64,000 nt of DNA from Maribacter aquivivus. Lineage in GTDB: Bacteria > Bacteroidota > Bacteroidia > Flavobacteriales > Flavobacteriaceae. Each line of letters opens with the position of its first letter. The stretch's first letter is position 1. Shown here piece by piece: positions 8,662 to 19,363 of the stretch. Under the pieces are notes generated by a model. That model worked only from the letters and a program-made list of their open reading frames with translations, was not told where the DNA came from and did not search any database. Position numbers and translations under genes: made by a program. The stretch spans positions 1,097,317-1,161,316 of the forward strand of contig NZ_FQZX01000002.1 in the NCBI RefSeq assembly GCF_900142175.1. Direction: 5' to 3'.

Positions 8662-10515
8662 TTAATTTTTCTTCTGAGCTTCTGCTTGTTCCATCATTTC
8701 ACGCATTTTCTTTTGGAACTTGTTTTCCTTCTTAGGTTTCTTCTTGTTCTCCTGTATCTGGGCATGAATTTTATCATTATCGAGAATAACATTCTTAATA
8801 ACCAGCATGATACCGATAGTAATGGTATTAGAAACAAAGTAGTACAAACTCAATCCACTCGCATAATTATTGAAGAAAATCAACATCATGAAAGGCATTA
8901 GGTACATGATGAACTTCATGTTAGGCATACCTGGTTGTGTTGGCATGTTCTGACCTGTTGTCATCATCATATAAAAGAATATAGCGATAGATGCTAATAT
9001 TGGAAACAAACTAACGTGATCACCATAGAAAGGAATAGAGAATCCTTCTGGGAACTGATAAACCGTATCAAAAGAAGAAAGGTCATCTGCCCATAAGAAT
9101 GATTTCTGACGTAATGCAAATGATGTTGGGAAAAACATGAAAAGTGCATAAAAAATAGGCATTTGTATTACCGCAGGTATACAACCACTCATGGGACTCA
9201 CACCAGCCTTACCATATAGCTTCATGGTTTCTTGCTGCTTCTTCATAGCATTGTCTTTATACTTCTCCCCCAACTCTGTGATTTCAGGTTTTAATACCTT
9301 CATCTTCGCTTGAGATAAATACGACTTATAGGTTACAGGTGACATTGCCAAACGAACTAAAATCGTCATTATAATTATAGCAATACCATAAGGAAAATAT
9401 GTACTAATTAAAGAGTAGAAAGGTGTAAATACATAACGGTTGATCCAACCGAAAATACCCCATCCAAAAGGAATGGAATCAACCAGACCTAAATCTTCAT
9501 ACTGAGATAATGTATCTACATCTGTAGGACCAAAATACCAATGTAAATCTTTGGAGATTTCTCCGCCTTCCAATTCTACCGGTAGTGCAGATGCATATTC
9601 TTTTGTAAAGCCAAAAGTTCTACTTTCTTCTTCTACTAAATTAACAGAAGTTAAATCTCCGCTTTTAAAAGGCTGATCTGCTGCTAGAATACTACTAAAG
9701 AAATGCTGTCTGTAAGAAATCCACTTTACATCCTCTTCAGTCTCTTCATCATCGCTACCCTCAGAAAGCTTACTTATTTTACCATCTTCATGATTATAAG
9801 TTAAACGTGTATAACGATTTTCGTACTCAATACTTTTAGAATGACGTATACCCTTTAATTTCCAATCTAATTTAACTGGCTTGCTAGAGCTTATTACATT
9901 ATCCAAACCTTTAGATTTAATAGTAAAATCTACCAAATAATCGTTCGGCTTAATAACATATCTATATTCCAGATATTGATTGCTAGATGTCTTTGCTTTC
10001 AATGATAATACCTTATTACCATTGTCATCTGTCATTGTAGGCTCAAAATATAAATCTTGAGTATTCAATGTTCTATTATCAGAAGTGGCGAAATCTAACC
10101 CGAAAGAGGCATTACCATCTTTCACCAAATAAACTGGTACAGAATCATAAGTAACAAATTGTTTCATTTTCGCTTCTACAATCTGCCCACCTTTATTACT
10201 GATCTTTAATAAAAGAACATCATTCTCTAAGGTAGTTATGTCATTAGAAGGTTTTGTAAAACCAAAAGCACCAAGTTTACCTTGGTAATTGGCAACTGCA
10301 GTTGAATCTTGTAAATCTAACTGTGGTACATCATTAATAACAGTTTCTGTTTCTGAATTTTCTGATGCTTTTACAGCCTCTACTTGTTCTTGCTTTGCCT
10401 TTTCTGCCTCTAACTCTTCTGGAGTTGGTTGGTTTTGGTAAAACATGAAGATGAGTATTCCAAAAATAAGCACGAAGCCAATTATGGATTGTACATCAAA
10501 TTTCTTTTCTTCCAT
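8662..10515 (-). CDS. yidC: Membrane protein insertase YidC
   Basis: YidC inserts and folds inner-membrane proteins, alone or with Sec. The 617-residue product has an N-terminal transmembrane helix (about 10-26) and a charged linker. A large periplasmic P1 domain spans about 60-340. The conserved insertase core runs from about 350 to 575 and includes ILVRLAMSP, whose arginine lies in the hydrophilic groove, and the cytoplasmic helical hairpin rich in Lys and Glu. The C-terminal tail is very basic (KKKPKKENKFQKK), as often seen where YidC meets the ribosome. The length is at the upper end for the Gram-negative form. Next to pyrG, as in many Flavobacteria; a TATATTTG box at 10561-10568 suggests its own promoter. 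Confidence 0.97.
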   Translation of the reverse strand: MEEKKFDVQSIIGFVLIFGILIFMFYQNQPTPEELEAEKAKQEQVEAVKASENSETETVINDVPQLDLQDSTAVANYQGKLGAFGFTKPSNDITTLENDVLLLKISNKGGQIVEAKMKQFVTYDSVPVYLVKDGNASFGLDFATSDNRTLNTQDLYFEPTMTDDNGNKVLSLKAKTSSNQYLEYRYVIKPNDYLVDFTIKSKGLDNVISSSKPVKLDWKLKGIRHSKSIEYENRYTRLTYNHEDGKISKLSEGSDDEETEEDVKWISYRQHFFSSILAADQPFKSGDLTSVNLVEEESRTFGFTKEYASALPVELEGGEISKDLHWYFGPTDVDTLSQYEDLGLVDSIPFGWGIFGWINRYVFTPFYSLISTYFPYGIAIIIMTILVRLAMSPVTYKSYLSQAKMKVLKPEITELGEKYKDNAMKKQQETMKLYGKAGVSPMSGCIPAVIQMPIFYALFMFFPTSFALRQKSFLWADDLSSFDTVYQFPEGFSIPFYGDHVSLFPILASIAIFFYMMMTTGQNMPTQPGMPNMKFIMYLMPFMMLIFFNNYASGLSLYYFVSNTITIGIMLVIKNVILDNDKIHAQIQENKKKPKKENKFQKKMREMMEQAEAQKKN

Positions 10516-10560
10516 GTGGTATTTCTAATTAATTGGGAATATTTTGAATTTTTAAGAAAG

Positions 10561-10568
10561 CAAATATA
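10561..10568 (-). promoter_or_regulatory. Probable yidC -7 box
   Basis: TATATTTG on the minus strand fits the TAnnTTTG consensus 45 bases before the yidC start, between pyrG and yidC. Confidence 0.45.
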
Positions 10569-10584
10569 TGTCCAAATATGGTGT

Positions 10585-12237
<1,653 letters not shown>

Positions 12238-12247
12238 TTACGGGACA

Positions 12248-12255
12248 CAAAGTTA
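12248..12255 (-). promoter_or_regulatory. Probable pyrG -7 box
   Basis: TAACTTTG on the minus strand matches TAnnTTTG exactly, 25 bases before the pyrG start. Confidence 0.5.
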
Positions 12256-12272
12256 CAAATTGAGGTTAGAAC

Positions 12273-12515
12273 TTAACGGATTTCTTTAGGAAAATGTTTT
12301 TGTATTTTACGAATTATCGATTCTAAGCCGTTTGTTTTGATTTCTAACATAGAACGCAATAAATCTCCCAATTTACCATCAGGAAATCCTTTTTGATTAA
12401 ACCATACCAAATATGGCTCTGGTAAATCAATTAAATACTTACCCTTATACTTACCAAATGGCATTCGGTAGTGTGCCAATTCTATTAACTTCTGCTTATC
12501 AGGATTAATTTCCAT
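12273..12515 (-). CDS. DUF3820 family protein
   Basis: This 80-residue cytoplasmic protein carries the core MPFGKYKGKYLIDLPEPYLVWF (residues 19-40), typical of DUF3820. The same kind of module forms the C-terminus of ExoX-type exonucleases, and one is present in this window fused to an exonuclease (42144-42920). A role in nucleic-acid metabolism is therefore plausible but unproven. It lies upstream of pyrG with a 50-base gap holding a pyrG promoter box and is divergent from the isomerase gene. Confidence 0.85.
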   Translation of the reverse strand: MEINPDKQKLIELAHYRMPFGKYKGKYLIDLPEPYLVWFNQKGFPDGKLGDLLRSMLEIKTNGLESIIRKIQKHFPKEIR

Positions 12516-12575
12516 TTTTAAATCTAAAAAAATTATCTTTAAACAATCAACTACTCAAACTACAATTCAATTAAC

Positions 12576-13445
12576 ATGAAAAGAAGAAATTTTATTGGAA
12601 CCTCAGCGGCTGCCTCTGTCGGATTCTTAACTACTTCAGCAGCAACGGCATGCGATAAAAACCCTAAAACTGATGCTAAATTAAAGTACAATATTAACCA
12701 TAGTGTTTGTTATTGGTGCTATGGAAGTATCCCTTTTGAAGATTTTCTTAAAAATTTAGTGGAATTAGATATTAGATCGATTGATTTAGTTGGACCAGAT
12801 GAATTTCCACTTCTTAAGAAATATAACATTCACGCTTCTATGTGCTGGGGTGCAGGTATGGGGATAGAGAAAGGTTTTAACGATCTTTCTTTACACGAAG
12901 AGTTAATTGCAGATTATGAGCGTGTAATACCATTAGTGGCAGAAGCAGGTTATACCAACTTAATATGTTTTAGCGGAAATAGAAACGGAATGAACGATTT
13001 AGTTGGATTACGAAATTGCGCCTTAGGTTTAAAAAAACTAATGCCTTTGGCTGAAAAGCACGGCGTAGTTTTACAGATGGAACTTCTAAACAGTAAGGTT
13101 AATCATAAAGATTATATGTGTGACACCTCTGAATGGGGCGTATCTCTTTGCCAAGCAATAGGTTCTGAACATTTTAAATTGCTTTATGATATTTACCACA
13201 TGCAAATTATGGAAGGTGATATCATTAGAAATATTGAAGATTACCACCAGTACTACGGACACTACCATACTGGCGGAAACCCAGGTAGACATGAAATAGA
13301 TGAAACCCAAGAAATTTTCTACCCTGCAGTTATGAAGGCTATTCTAAAAACAGGATATACGGGACATGTAGCGCAAGAATTCGTACCTAGCTGGGATGAT
13401 AAAATTGCAGCACTAAAACAAGGCGTTACTATTTGTGATGTGTAA
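12576..13445 (+). CDS. Secreted sugar-phosphate isomerase/epimerase-like TIM barrel (hydroxypyruvate isomerase type)
   Basis: The 289-residue protein begins with a twin-arginine-like signal (MKRRNFIG, then an Ala/Thr-rich hydrophobic run). Cys26 in ATAC may be a lipobox, so it may be a Tat-exported lipoprotein. The mature part is an AP endonuclease 2-like TIM barrel. Its metal-ligand pattern includes Glu in LQMELLNS, DIYHMQ, the YHTGGNPGRHEID segment and a final QEFVP glutamate. These are the features of hydroxypyruvate isomerase and related sugar isomerases. Export makes a periplasmic sugar-processing role more likely than the cytoplasmic glyoxylate pathway. It stands alone, followed by a strong terminator. 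Confidence 0.88.
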   Translation: MKRRNFIGTSAAASVGFLTTSAATACDKNPKTDAKLKYNINHSVCYWCYGSIPFEDFLKNLVELDIRSIDLVGPDEFPLLKKYNIHASMCWGAGMGIEKGFNDLSLHEELIADYERVIPLVAEAGYTNLICFSGNRNGMNDLVGLRNCALGLKKLMPLAEKHGVVLQMELLNSKVNHKDYMCDTSEWGVSLCQAIGSEHFKLLYDIYHMQIMEGDIIRNIEDYHQYYGHYHTGGNPGRHEIDETQEIFYPAVMKAILKTGYTGHVAQEFVPSWDDKIAALKQGVTICDV

Positions 13446-13465
13446 TTGATGTAAATTCTAAAAAT

Positions 13466-13496
13466 TAAAAAGCACTTCTTACAGAAGTGCTTTTTT
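13466..13496. terminator. Shared terminator between convergent genes
   Basis: Stem AAAAAGCACTTCT at 13467-13479 pairs with 13483-13495 over a 3-base loop, with T runs on both strands. It sits between the isomerase stop and the DUF922 stop and can serve both. Confidence 0.9.
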
Positions 13497-13517
13497 GTTA
13501 CCGAAAAATTTTATGGC

Positions 13518-14051
13518 TTATAATTTCAAAGCACTCTCAATCTCTTTCACCCACCATTCCTGAACAGGTAAATTTCTTGAGTAGTTGGTTTCTGAATCGT
13601 ATTTATTTTGAAAATCATTCAATTGTCTAATGGTAGCTTTATAGATACTACGAATCTCTTCTTTTACATTCTTAGTAAATTTTGTCTCTGCCAATTGCTT
13701 TCGCAATTTACGCGCATAGAGCTCGGTAATATCAAAATGTAATTGCTCATGCAACAAGGTAACATCATTACACAACTTAGGCTTATACCATGACTTTGTT
13801 GGATAGAAATAGGCGAATACCTTATAGTCTACCTGTAATTCGTCATTCTCGTAAAAAGTGGAAAAGCGATAGGTAATACCGCTGGCTGTTGTTGCCGCAG
13901 CGCCGGAAGTTACGGGCACACTACCTTTAAAGTCATTCCAAGTAAATCTAAAATCTGGCTCCCAAGACACTACTTCTTGACTCCGAACATTATAAATGGT
14001 CAGTAGCGCTAATAGAAATAAAACAAAATGTGCCTTTTTTATAAGTCCCAA
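13518..14051 (-). CDS. DUF922-type secreted putative metalloprotease
   Basis: The 177-residue protein has an N-terminal signal peptide (hydrophobic to about residue 24, cleavage likely after VRSQ). Its core shows LLHEQLHFDITELYARKL, an H-E-x-x-H metal site followed by a further acidic residue. This is the hallmark of DUF922, a family predicted to be zinc-dependent proteases in the periplasm or outside the cell. No substrate is known. It is last in the leftward guaA operon and its start overlaps the OsmC gene by 13 bases, so translational coupling is likely. Confidence 0.85.
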   Translation of the reverse strand: MGLIKKAHFVLFLLALLTIYNVRSQEVVSWEPDFRFTWNDFKGSVPVTSGAAATTASGITYRFSTFYENDELQVDYKVFAYFYPTKSWYKPKLCNDVTLLHEQLHFDITELYARKLRKQLAETKFTKNVKEEIRSIYKATIRQLNDFQNKYDSETNYSRNLPVQEWWVKEIESALKL

Positions 14052-14443
14052 TTATAAGTGATTACTTTCTCAATATCTGGATGTAAACTATAGTGCACAG
14101 GGCAAGTATTTGCCGTGTGCACTAAAATCTTTCTATTCTTATCTGAAATATCTTTTGGCAAATGAACTTCTACTTCTATTTTAGATATTCTTCTAGGTGA
14201 AGCAGCCATGTGCTTGGTAACAGATGCCGTAGTACCTTTTAAGTCTACTTCTAACCCGTTTGCCTTAATACCCATCATTGTTAACATACAACTAGCCAAA
14301 CCTGTAGCAACGGTATCTGTAGGTGAAAATGCCTGACCTAAACCATTATTATCTACTGGTGCATCTGTCACGAAAGAATCATTCGATTTTAAATGAACAC
14401 ATTCAGTTCTTAAATCTCCGTTGTAGGTTACTTTTGATGTCAT
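14039..14443 (-). CDS. OsmC family peroxiredoxin-like protein
   Basis: The 134-residue protein shows the OsmC/YhfA fold signatures: GLGQAFSPTDTVATGLASCML with the peroxidatic Cys52, and ANTCPVH with the resolving Cys114. Family members reduce organic hydroperoxides with thiol reductants in the cytoplasm. This one is closer to the general OsmC/YhfA type than to Ohr, judging by the motif around Cys52. It starts exactly where the LysM gene stops and overlaps the DUF922 gene by 13 bases, so it is part of one operon. Confidence 0.92.
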   Translation of the reverse strand: MTSKVTYNGDLRTECVHLKSNDSFVTDAPVDNNGLGQAFSPTDTVATGLASCMLTMMGIKANGLEVDLKGTTASVTKHMAASPRRISKIEVEVHLPKDISDKNRKILVHTANTCPVHYSLHPDIEKVITYNWDL

Positions 14444-16660
14444 CTACTCTATTGTTTTAATTCTTAAATCATCCATCATCATAATGTATGAAGATTGATT
14501 ATAATACCCTGCAACACCTTTTCTCTGGTAATTGAATTTATTACCGTTGTATTGAGTTTCACCAATAAATCTAGACACATCAATTAAACTGTTATTGTAA
14601 GCTAATTTCAACAAGAGGTCATAAGTAAGATCGAAACCTCTAACAGCATATTTATCTGGATCATCACCAAAACGTTTTCTGTAACGTTCAACAAATGAAT
14701 TGTTTTTCACCTGACGATTTACCGAAGGATACGTAAACTTCAAATTAGATAAATGCGTATTTGAAATAACGTCATTTTCAAAAGCAGAATTCATATCTGT
14801 TGTAAACATGCGAACATTAACTTTGTCTTTACCTAACACAGGATCAAAAGCTGTATTATTGAATGAATTTAAAATAGATACTACACTGGCAATCAACTTA
14901 TAATTATCAGATTCTACAAACACCCAGTTAGAAACATCATCTGAAAGTAGGGTTTGTAATTTATCTCTATTAATACCTATATTCTTCTCTTCTTCCTTTA
15001 CTACAACTACTTTCGCCGTTGGAAATCGTTTTATAATAGCCTCTTTCTCCTTTTTATTATCCTCGTCTGCGATAATCAAAAGAGTTTCATCTTTATGGTT
15101 AGCTTCTACATAATCTAACATATGTTTCCAAAGCACTTCTTCATCAGTATATGAAAAGAATACATTATCTAAACTTAAATCGCTTTTTGCTGGTACCGGT
15201 GCTACCACAGGAACATTAAATTTAGATGCCTGTACTGCAGTTTCTTTAAGCGATGGTATATCTAAAGGTCCAAAAACCGCACTATAACTACCCAATTGTT
15301 CTCCTTGCAGAATCTCCTTTGTTTTCGCTAAATCTAATTGGTTATCAAACGTTTTTACATCAATTGATACTCCCAATGATTTCATTGAGTCAATAGCTAC
15401 CAAAGCACCAGAATACAGACCTAGACTATATTTTAAACTATTTCGATTATCTATAATCTTTTCAGTCTCTTCTTTATTACTTAAATCAAGCTTGTCTAAT
15501 CTAAAAGGCAACAAAAACAATACTTTAGGTCTTACAGATACATTTATACTGTCTAATAAGTTTACCTTATCTAATACCAAAGCATTTCTAACCTCAAAAT
15601 CCCCAACATTATCTTTTGGTAATTTTAAAACCATACCAGCTTTTAGACCATCTTTTAAATCAGGATTCAAAGCAACCAATTCTGCCCAAGTCATTCCGAA
15701 TTTTCTAGTTAACCGAAACTCATTTTGTTTTGGCTTAACTTCATAAAAAATGTAGTTATCAGTATTTATTTCCCCTGTTTCTACTTTCTGCTCAGGAATA
15801 CGAATAATCATACCTTCTTTTAATCCGCCACGTTCTGTAATTTCAGGATTTAAGCGAACTATCTCGTCTGACTTAACACCAAATTCTTTTTCCAAACGAT
15901 AAAAATTCATTTTGGCGGGTACAGTATATGAAGTATATAATTGTGTTACCTGATTTTTAACTGTGCTACCTGCAATTTTAGGCATTAACAATTCATATCC
16001 TTCAGATAAATAATTATTAGCTGTAGACAACCCTGGGTTTAGTTCTAGCATTCTTTCTATGGTAATACCATATTTATGAGCTATACTCCACCTTGTTTCT
16101 TTTGCTGCAACAATGTACTTTTCTAAATCATCTTGATTACCAACTACTTCTTCAACTTTAGGAGCACGGTATTTGGGAATACGCAAATCCATCTTCTTTT
16201 GAAGTGGAGAAGCATACAACTTCGGATTGTATTTTTTTAGCTCATCTTCAGTAATATTATACATCTGAGTAATGCCAAAAATTGTTTCCTTTTTCTTGAC
16301 ACGGTGCTCTGTATAACCAATAGGCTCTCTTGCCTTTACCGAATCTTGAACTACTCTAGTGTTTACTGTTGATGTTACCGTACTAGAAGTGGGTGTATTA
16401 GAAACAGGCGCACTTGTTTGCTCAACTATCTTTTTACCCGGCACTACCAATATCGTATTCGACCTCAGTTTCTGACCTTCACTAATTTCCTTATTATACT
16501 GTAATATACTTGCAGGTGAAACTCCGTACATTTTAGAAATGCTTTCTAAAGTTTCTCCTGATTTTACTTGATGGGTATTGAATTTTTGCGCCATTGCTGT
16601 GCAAGACACTAATAAACAAAATGACCCTATTAAGTAAATTTGATTAAACATGTATTTCAT
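14444..16660 (-). CDS. Five-LysM protein fused to a type 1 periplasmic-binding-like domain
   Basis: The 738-residue exported protein has a signal peptide (to about residue 25) and five LysM units at about 29-75, 118-163, 181-228, 244-289 and 304-349. Each has the V-K-x-G/K-E-T ... Y-x-I/V ... N-P pattern. From about 374 to the end follows a Rossmann-like two-lobed domain (VRPKVLFLLPFRLD ... VFGPLD ... VVAPVPAKS) resembling the substrate-binding part of amino-acid ABC importers or LpoA-like proteins. LysM binds peptidoglycan, so a cell-wall-anchored sensor or cofactor of wall synthesis is a reasonable inference. It lies one base after guaA and is followed directly by OsmC, in a probable operon. 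Confidence 0.9.
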   Translation of the reverse strand: MKYMFNQIYLIGSFCLLVSCTAMAQKFNTHQVKSGETLESISKMYGVSPASILQYNKEISEGQKLRSNTILVVPGKKIVEQTSAPVSNTPTSSTVTSTVNTRVVQDSVKAREPIGYTEHRVKKKETIFGITQMYNITEDELKKYNPKLYASPLQKKMDLRIPKYRAPKVEEVVGNQDDLEKYIVAAKETRWSIAHKYGITIERMLELNPGLSTANNYLSEGYELLMPKIAGSTVKNQVTQLYTSYTVPAKMNFYRLEKEFGVKSDEIVRLNPEITERGGLKEGMIIRIPEQKVETGEINTDNYIFYEVKPKQNEFRLTRKFGMTWAELVALNPDLKDGLKAGMVLKLPKDNVGDFEVRNALVLDKVNLLDSINVSVRPKVLFLLPFRLDKLDLSNKEETEKIIDNRNSLKYSLGLYSGALVAIDSMKSLGVSIDVKTFDNQLDLAKTKEILQGEQLGSYSAVFGPLDIPSLKETAVQASKFNVPVVAPVPAKSDLSLDNVFFSYTDEEVLWKHMLDYVEANHKDETLLIIADEDNKKEKEAIIKRFPTAKVVVVKEEEKNIGINRDKLQTLLSDDVSNWVFVESDNYKLIASVVSILNSFNNTAFDPVLGKDKVNVRMFTTDMNSAFENDVISNTHLSNLKFTYPSVNRQVKNNSFVERYRKRFGDDPDKYAVRGFDLTYDLLLKLAYNNSLIDVSRFIGETQYNGNKFNYQRKGVAGYYNQSSYIMMMDDLRIKTIE

Positions 16661-16661
16661 A

Positions 16662-18194
16662 CTATTCCCATTCTATTGTTGCTGGTGGCTTTGAACTTAT
16701 ATCATATACGACACGATTGACCCCAGGGACTTTATTAATTATATCATTTGATGTTTTTTGTAGAAACTCATATGGCAAATTCACCCAATCGGCTGTCATA
16801 CCATCTGTACTTTCTACAGCTCTAAGCGCTACACATTTTTCATACGTACGCTCATCTCCCATTACACCAACACTATTTACTGGCAGTAACATAGCACCTG
16901 CTTGCCATACTTTATCATACAGATCCCATTTTTTTAATCCGTCTATAAAAATAGCATCTACTTCTTGTAGAATAGCCACTTTCTCTGGAGTGATATCCCC
17001 AAGAATACGAATTGCCAAACCAGGACCAGGAAAAGGATGTCTACCCAACAATGCCTTGTCGATACCCAAGCTAGCTCCTACTCTTCTTACTTCATCTTTA
17101 AATAACATCTTCAATGGTTCTACCACTTTCAATTTCATATAATCTGGCAAACCACCTACATTATGGTGACTCTTTATAGTTTGTGACGGACCACCGGTTG
17201 CTGATACAGATTCGATAACATCAGGATAAATTGTACCCTGTGCCAACCATTTTGCATTTTCAACCAAATGTGATTCATCGTCAAAAACTTCTATAAATAC
17301 ACGACCAATTGTTTTTCTTTTAGTTTCTGGATCACTCTCACCAGCTAAATCATCCAAAAAACGTGCCGAAGCATCTACACCTTTTACATTTAAGCCCATA
17401 CCTTCGTATTGCTTCAATACATCACTAAACTCGTTCTTTCTTAAAAGACCGTTGTTCACGAATATACAATGAAGGTTTTTGCCTATTGCTTTATGCAACA
17501 AAACTGCTGCTACGGTAGAATCTACTCCACCAGATAATCCTAAAATCACCTTTTCATCTCCAATTTTTTCTTTTAACTCTGCTACTGTTTTATCAACAAA
17601 AGCATCGGGAGTCCAAGTTTGTTCCATGCCGGCAATATTCACCAAAAAGTTCTCCAAAACTTGTTTTCCGTCCTTTGAGTGATATACTTCTGGGTGAAAC
17701 TGAATTGCATATGTCTCTTCGCCTTCAAACTTAAATGCTGCATTTTCCACATCGTGGGTACTTGCCAATAAGGTTGTATTCTCTGGTAGGTGCTTAATCG
17801 TATCTGCATGGCTCATCCATACTTGGCTGCCTGTATCAACTTTATCAAAAAATGGTTCGTTTTCCTTAATAAAGCTAAGGTTGGCACGACCATATTCTCT
17901 TGTATTAGATTTTTCTACACTACCACCATGAAAATGCGCCAAATACTGTGCGCCATAACAAACGCCCAATAATGGTTTTTTACCGCGTATTTCAGACAGA
18001 TCCGGATGAACGGCATCTTCGCCCCTAACCGATAAAGGAGATCCAGAAAGAATCACCGCTTTATACTCAGAAAGGTCTTTTGGTAGTTTATTATAAGGTT
18101 TAATTTCGGAGAAAATATTCAGCTCACGTACACGTCTTCCAATCAATTGGGTGTATTGTGAACCAAAATCTAGTATCAGGACTTTATTTTGCAT
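16662..18194 (-). CDS. guaA: GMP synthase (glutamine-hydrolysing)
   Basis: GuaA converts XMP to GMP with ATP and glutamine. The N-terminal class I glutaminase domain has Cys79 (GVCYGAQ) and His167/Glu169 (FHPEV). The ATP-pyrophosphatase domain has SGGVDST at 221-227. The C-terminal dimerisation domain ends with PPATIEWE, the family's usual end. I chose the ATG at 18194 ([11 protein letters not shown], 510 residues) because an ATG five codons earlier adds a non-conserved leader. A TATTTTTG box lies at 18198-18205, only three bases before this ATG, which would give an almost leaderless mRNA. It is first in the guaA - LysM - OsmC - DUF922 operon. Confidence 0.97.
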   Translation of the reverse strand: MQNKVLILDFGSQYTQLIGRRVRELNIFSEIKPYNKLPKDLSEYKAVILSGSPLSVRGEDAVHPDLSEIRGKKPLLGVCYGAQYLAHFHGGSVEKSNTREYGRANLSFIKENEPFFDKVDTGSQVWMSHADTIKHLPENTTLLASTHDVENAAFKFEGEETYAIQFHPEVYHSKDGKQVLENFLVNIAGMEQTWTPDAFVDKTVAELKEKIGDEKVILGLSGGVDSTVAAVLLHKAIGKNLHCIFVNNGLLRKNEFSDVLKQYEGMGLNVKGVDASARFLDDLAGESDPETKRKTIGRVFIEVFDDESHLVENAKWLAQGTIYPDVIESVSATGGPSQTIKSHHNVGGLPDYMKLKVVEPLKMLFKDEVRRVGASLGIDKALLGRHPFPGPGLAIRILGDITPEKVAILQEVDAIFIDGLKKWDLYDKVWQAGAMLLPVNSVGVMGDERTYEKCVALRAVESTDGMTADWVNLPYEFLQKTSNDIINKVPGVNRVVYDISSKPPATIEWE

Positions 18195-18197
18195 GGG

Positions 18198-18205
18198 CAA
18201 AAATA
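18198..18205 (-). promoter_or_regulatory. Possible guaA -7 box very close to the start
   Basis: TATTTTTG on the minus strand matches TAnnTTTG. Its closeness to the ATG at 18194 implies either a leaderless transcript or a chance match. Confidence 0.35.
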
Positions 18206-18268
18206 GCAAATTGACAGTTCTTGAAAAGGATCTTTTGTTATATTTAAACTCTATTTTAAATATTTTTC

Positions 18269-18994
18269 ATGAAACACGTTAGTGCATTAATTTTTGGAGT
18301 AGCAATTGTTATTGCTGCCTATTTTTTGGGTAACGCATATATACAAAGGGCGAATCCCCCACAAATGATATCTGTTACTGGTTTGGGTAATGAAAATTTT
18401 ACTTCTGATCTTATTGTTTGGGAAGGTCAATTTTCTACAAATAGCACCGTATTAAAGACAGCTTTTGATCAATTAAATAGAGATAAAGAGATTGTTCGCC
18501 AATATTTGACATCTAAAGGTATTGATGTGAGCAGCATAATTTTCAATAGTGTACAAACTACAGAAATGCGAGATAACCAATATGAAAATGGAAATTACGT
18601 GGGTAGTATTTTTAGAGGTTATCAATTAATTCAGACTCTAAAAATAGAATCTGAAGATGTTGCGTTAATTGAAGGTGTTTCTAGAGAAATAACCGAATTA
18701 TTGAATAAAGGGGTGCAATTCAACTCTTCACCGCCAAGATATTACTATACCAAATTAGCGGACCTTAAAATTGAAATGATTTCGAAAGCTACCGAAGATG
18801 CTAGAATACGTGCTGAAAAAATAGCTGAAAATGCAGGTAGTAATTTAGGTGATTTGGTTTCTGCCAATATGGGCGTATTTCAAATTACGGGTCAAAACTC
18901 TGGTGAAGATTATAGTTGGGGCGGTGCATACAACACCTCATCTAAAAATAAAACAGCATCTATTACCATGCGCCTAGAATACAAGGTAAAGTAA
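18269..18994 (+). CDS. SIMPL domain protein (DUF541)
   Basis: The 241-residue protein has an N-terminal membrane anchor or signal (residues 4-22, hydrophobic). A SIMPL domain follows, recognisable by ISVTGLGNENFTSDLIVWEG near the start, the mid-domain DARIRAEKIAENAG and a closing SITMRLEYKVK. SIMPL proteins are found in the bacterial periplasm and outer membrane. Their activity is unknown, although some have been linked to oxidative stress. The gene is divergent from guaA and followed by a strong terminator-like hairpin, so it is probably monocistronic. Confidence 0.88.
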   Translation: MKHVSALIFGVAIVIAAYFLGNAYIQRANPPQMISVTGLGNENFTSDLIVWEGQFSTNSTVLKTAFDQLNRDKEIVRQYLTSKGIDVSSIIFNSVQTTEMRDNQYENGNYVGSIFRGYQLIQTLKIESEDVALIEGVSREITELLNKGVQFNSSPPRYYYTKLADLKIEMISKATEDARIRAEKIAENAGSNLGDLVSANMGVFQITGQNSGEDYSWGGAYNTSSKNKTASITMRLEYKVK

Positions 18995-19049
18995 TAGTGT
19001 TACTTTGATTAATGTCATTTATTGATCTGGTAAAGAATATATTAAATAT

Positions 19050-19120
19050 AAAAGCCCGGTAATCACCCGGGCTTTTCAATCAACCAATTATCAAACCGAA
19101 TACTTAATAAATCTTTTTCA
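19050..19120. repeat. Hairpin unit, copy 1 (also terminator of the SIMPL gene)
   Basis: Stem AAAAGCCCGG at 19050-19059 pairs with 19067-19076. It is followed by a tail (CAATCAACCAATTATCAAAC) that resembles the tail of copy 2. In the plus direction it can end the SIMPL transcript. Confidence 0.7.
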
Positions 19121-19180
19121 TAACAATCTGTATTCAAATACTAAGTCGTTACTTATCTTTTCAACTTACAATCTTATTTC

Positions 19181-19255
19181 AAAAAAAAAGAAAGCTCAGG
19201 AACCACCCCGAGCTTTCACATAATCAAAAACCAAATTCAAACCAAAGCTTAAAAA
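19181..19255 (-). repeat. Hairpin unit, copy 2, terminator-like on the minus strand
   Basis: GAAAGCTC at 19190-19197 pairs with 19210-19217. Leftward it is followed by nine T, making a standard intrinsic terminator for minus-strand transcription, although no minus-strand gene lies to the right. Its tail resembles that of copy 1. Confidence 0.65.
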
Positions 19256-19363
19256 TTGAACCTAATCAATTTCCTTTTCACAGCTATTACTTATATAACA
19301 ACCAACCTCTCTTTTACCCTACCTTTAAATCGTATTATTTTTACCTTTAGATAAATCACCTGC

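Larger units (their letters stand above)
18995..19363. other. Intergenic region with two related hairpin units
   Basis: These 369 bases hold no convincing protein gene. They contain two diverged copies of a hairpin unit (19050-19120 and 19190-19255), each a terminator-like stem followed on the plus strand by an AATCAA..CCAA-TT-TCAAACC-like tail. A TACCTTTA sequence around 19340 may be the -7 box for the next gene. Confidence 0.6.
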
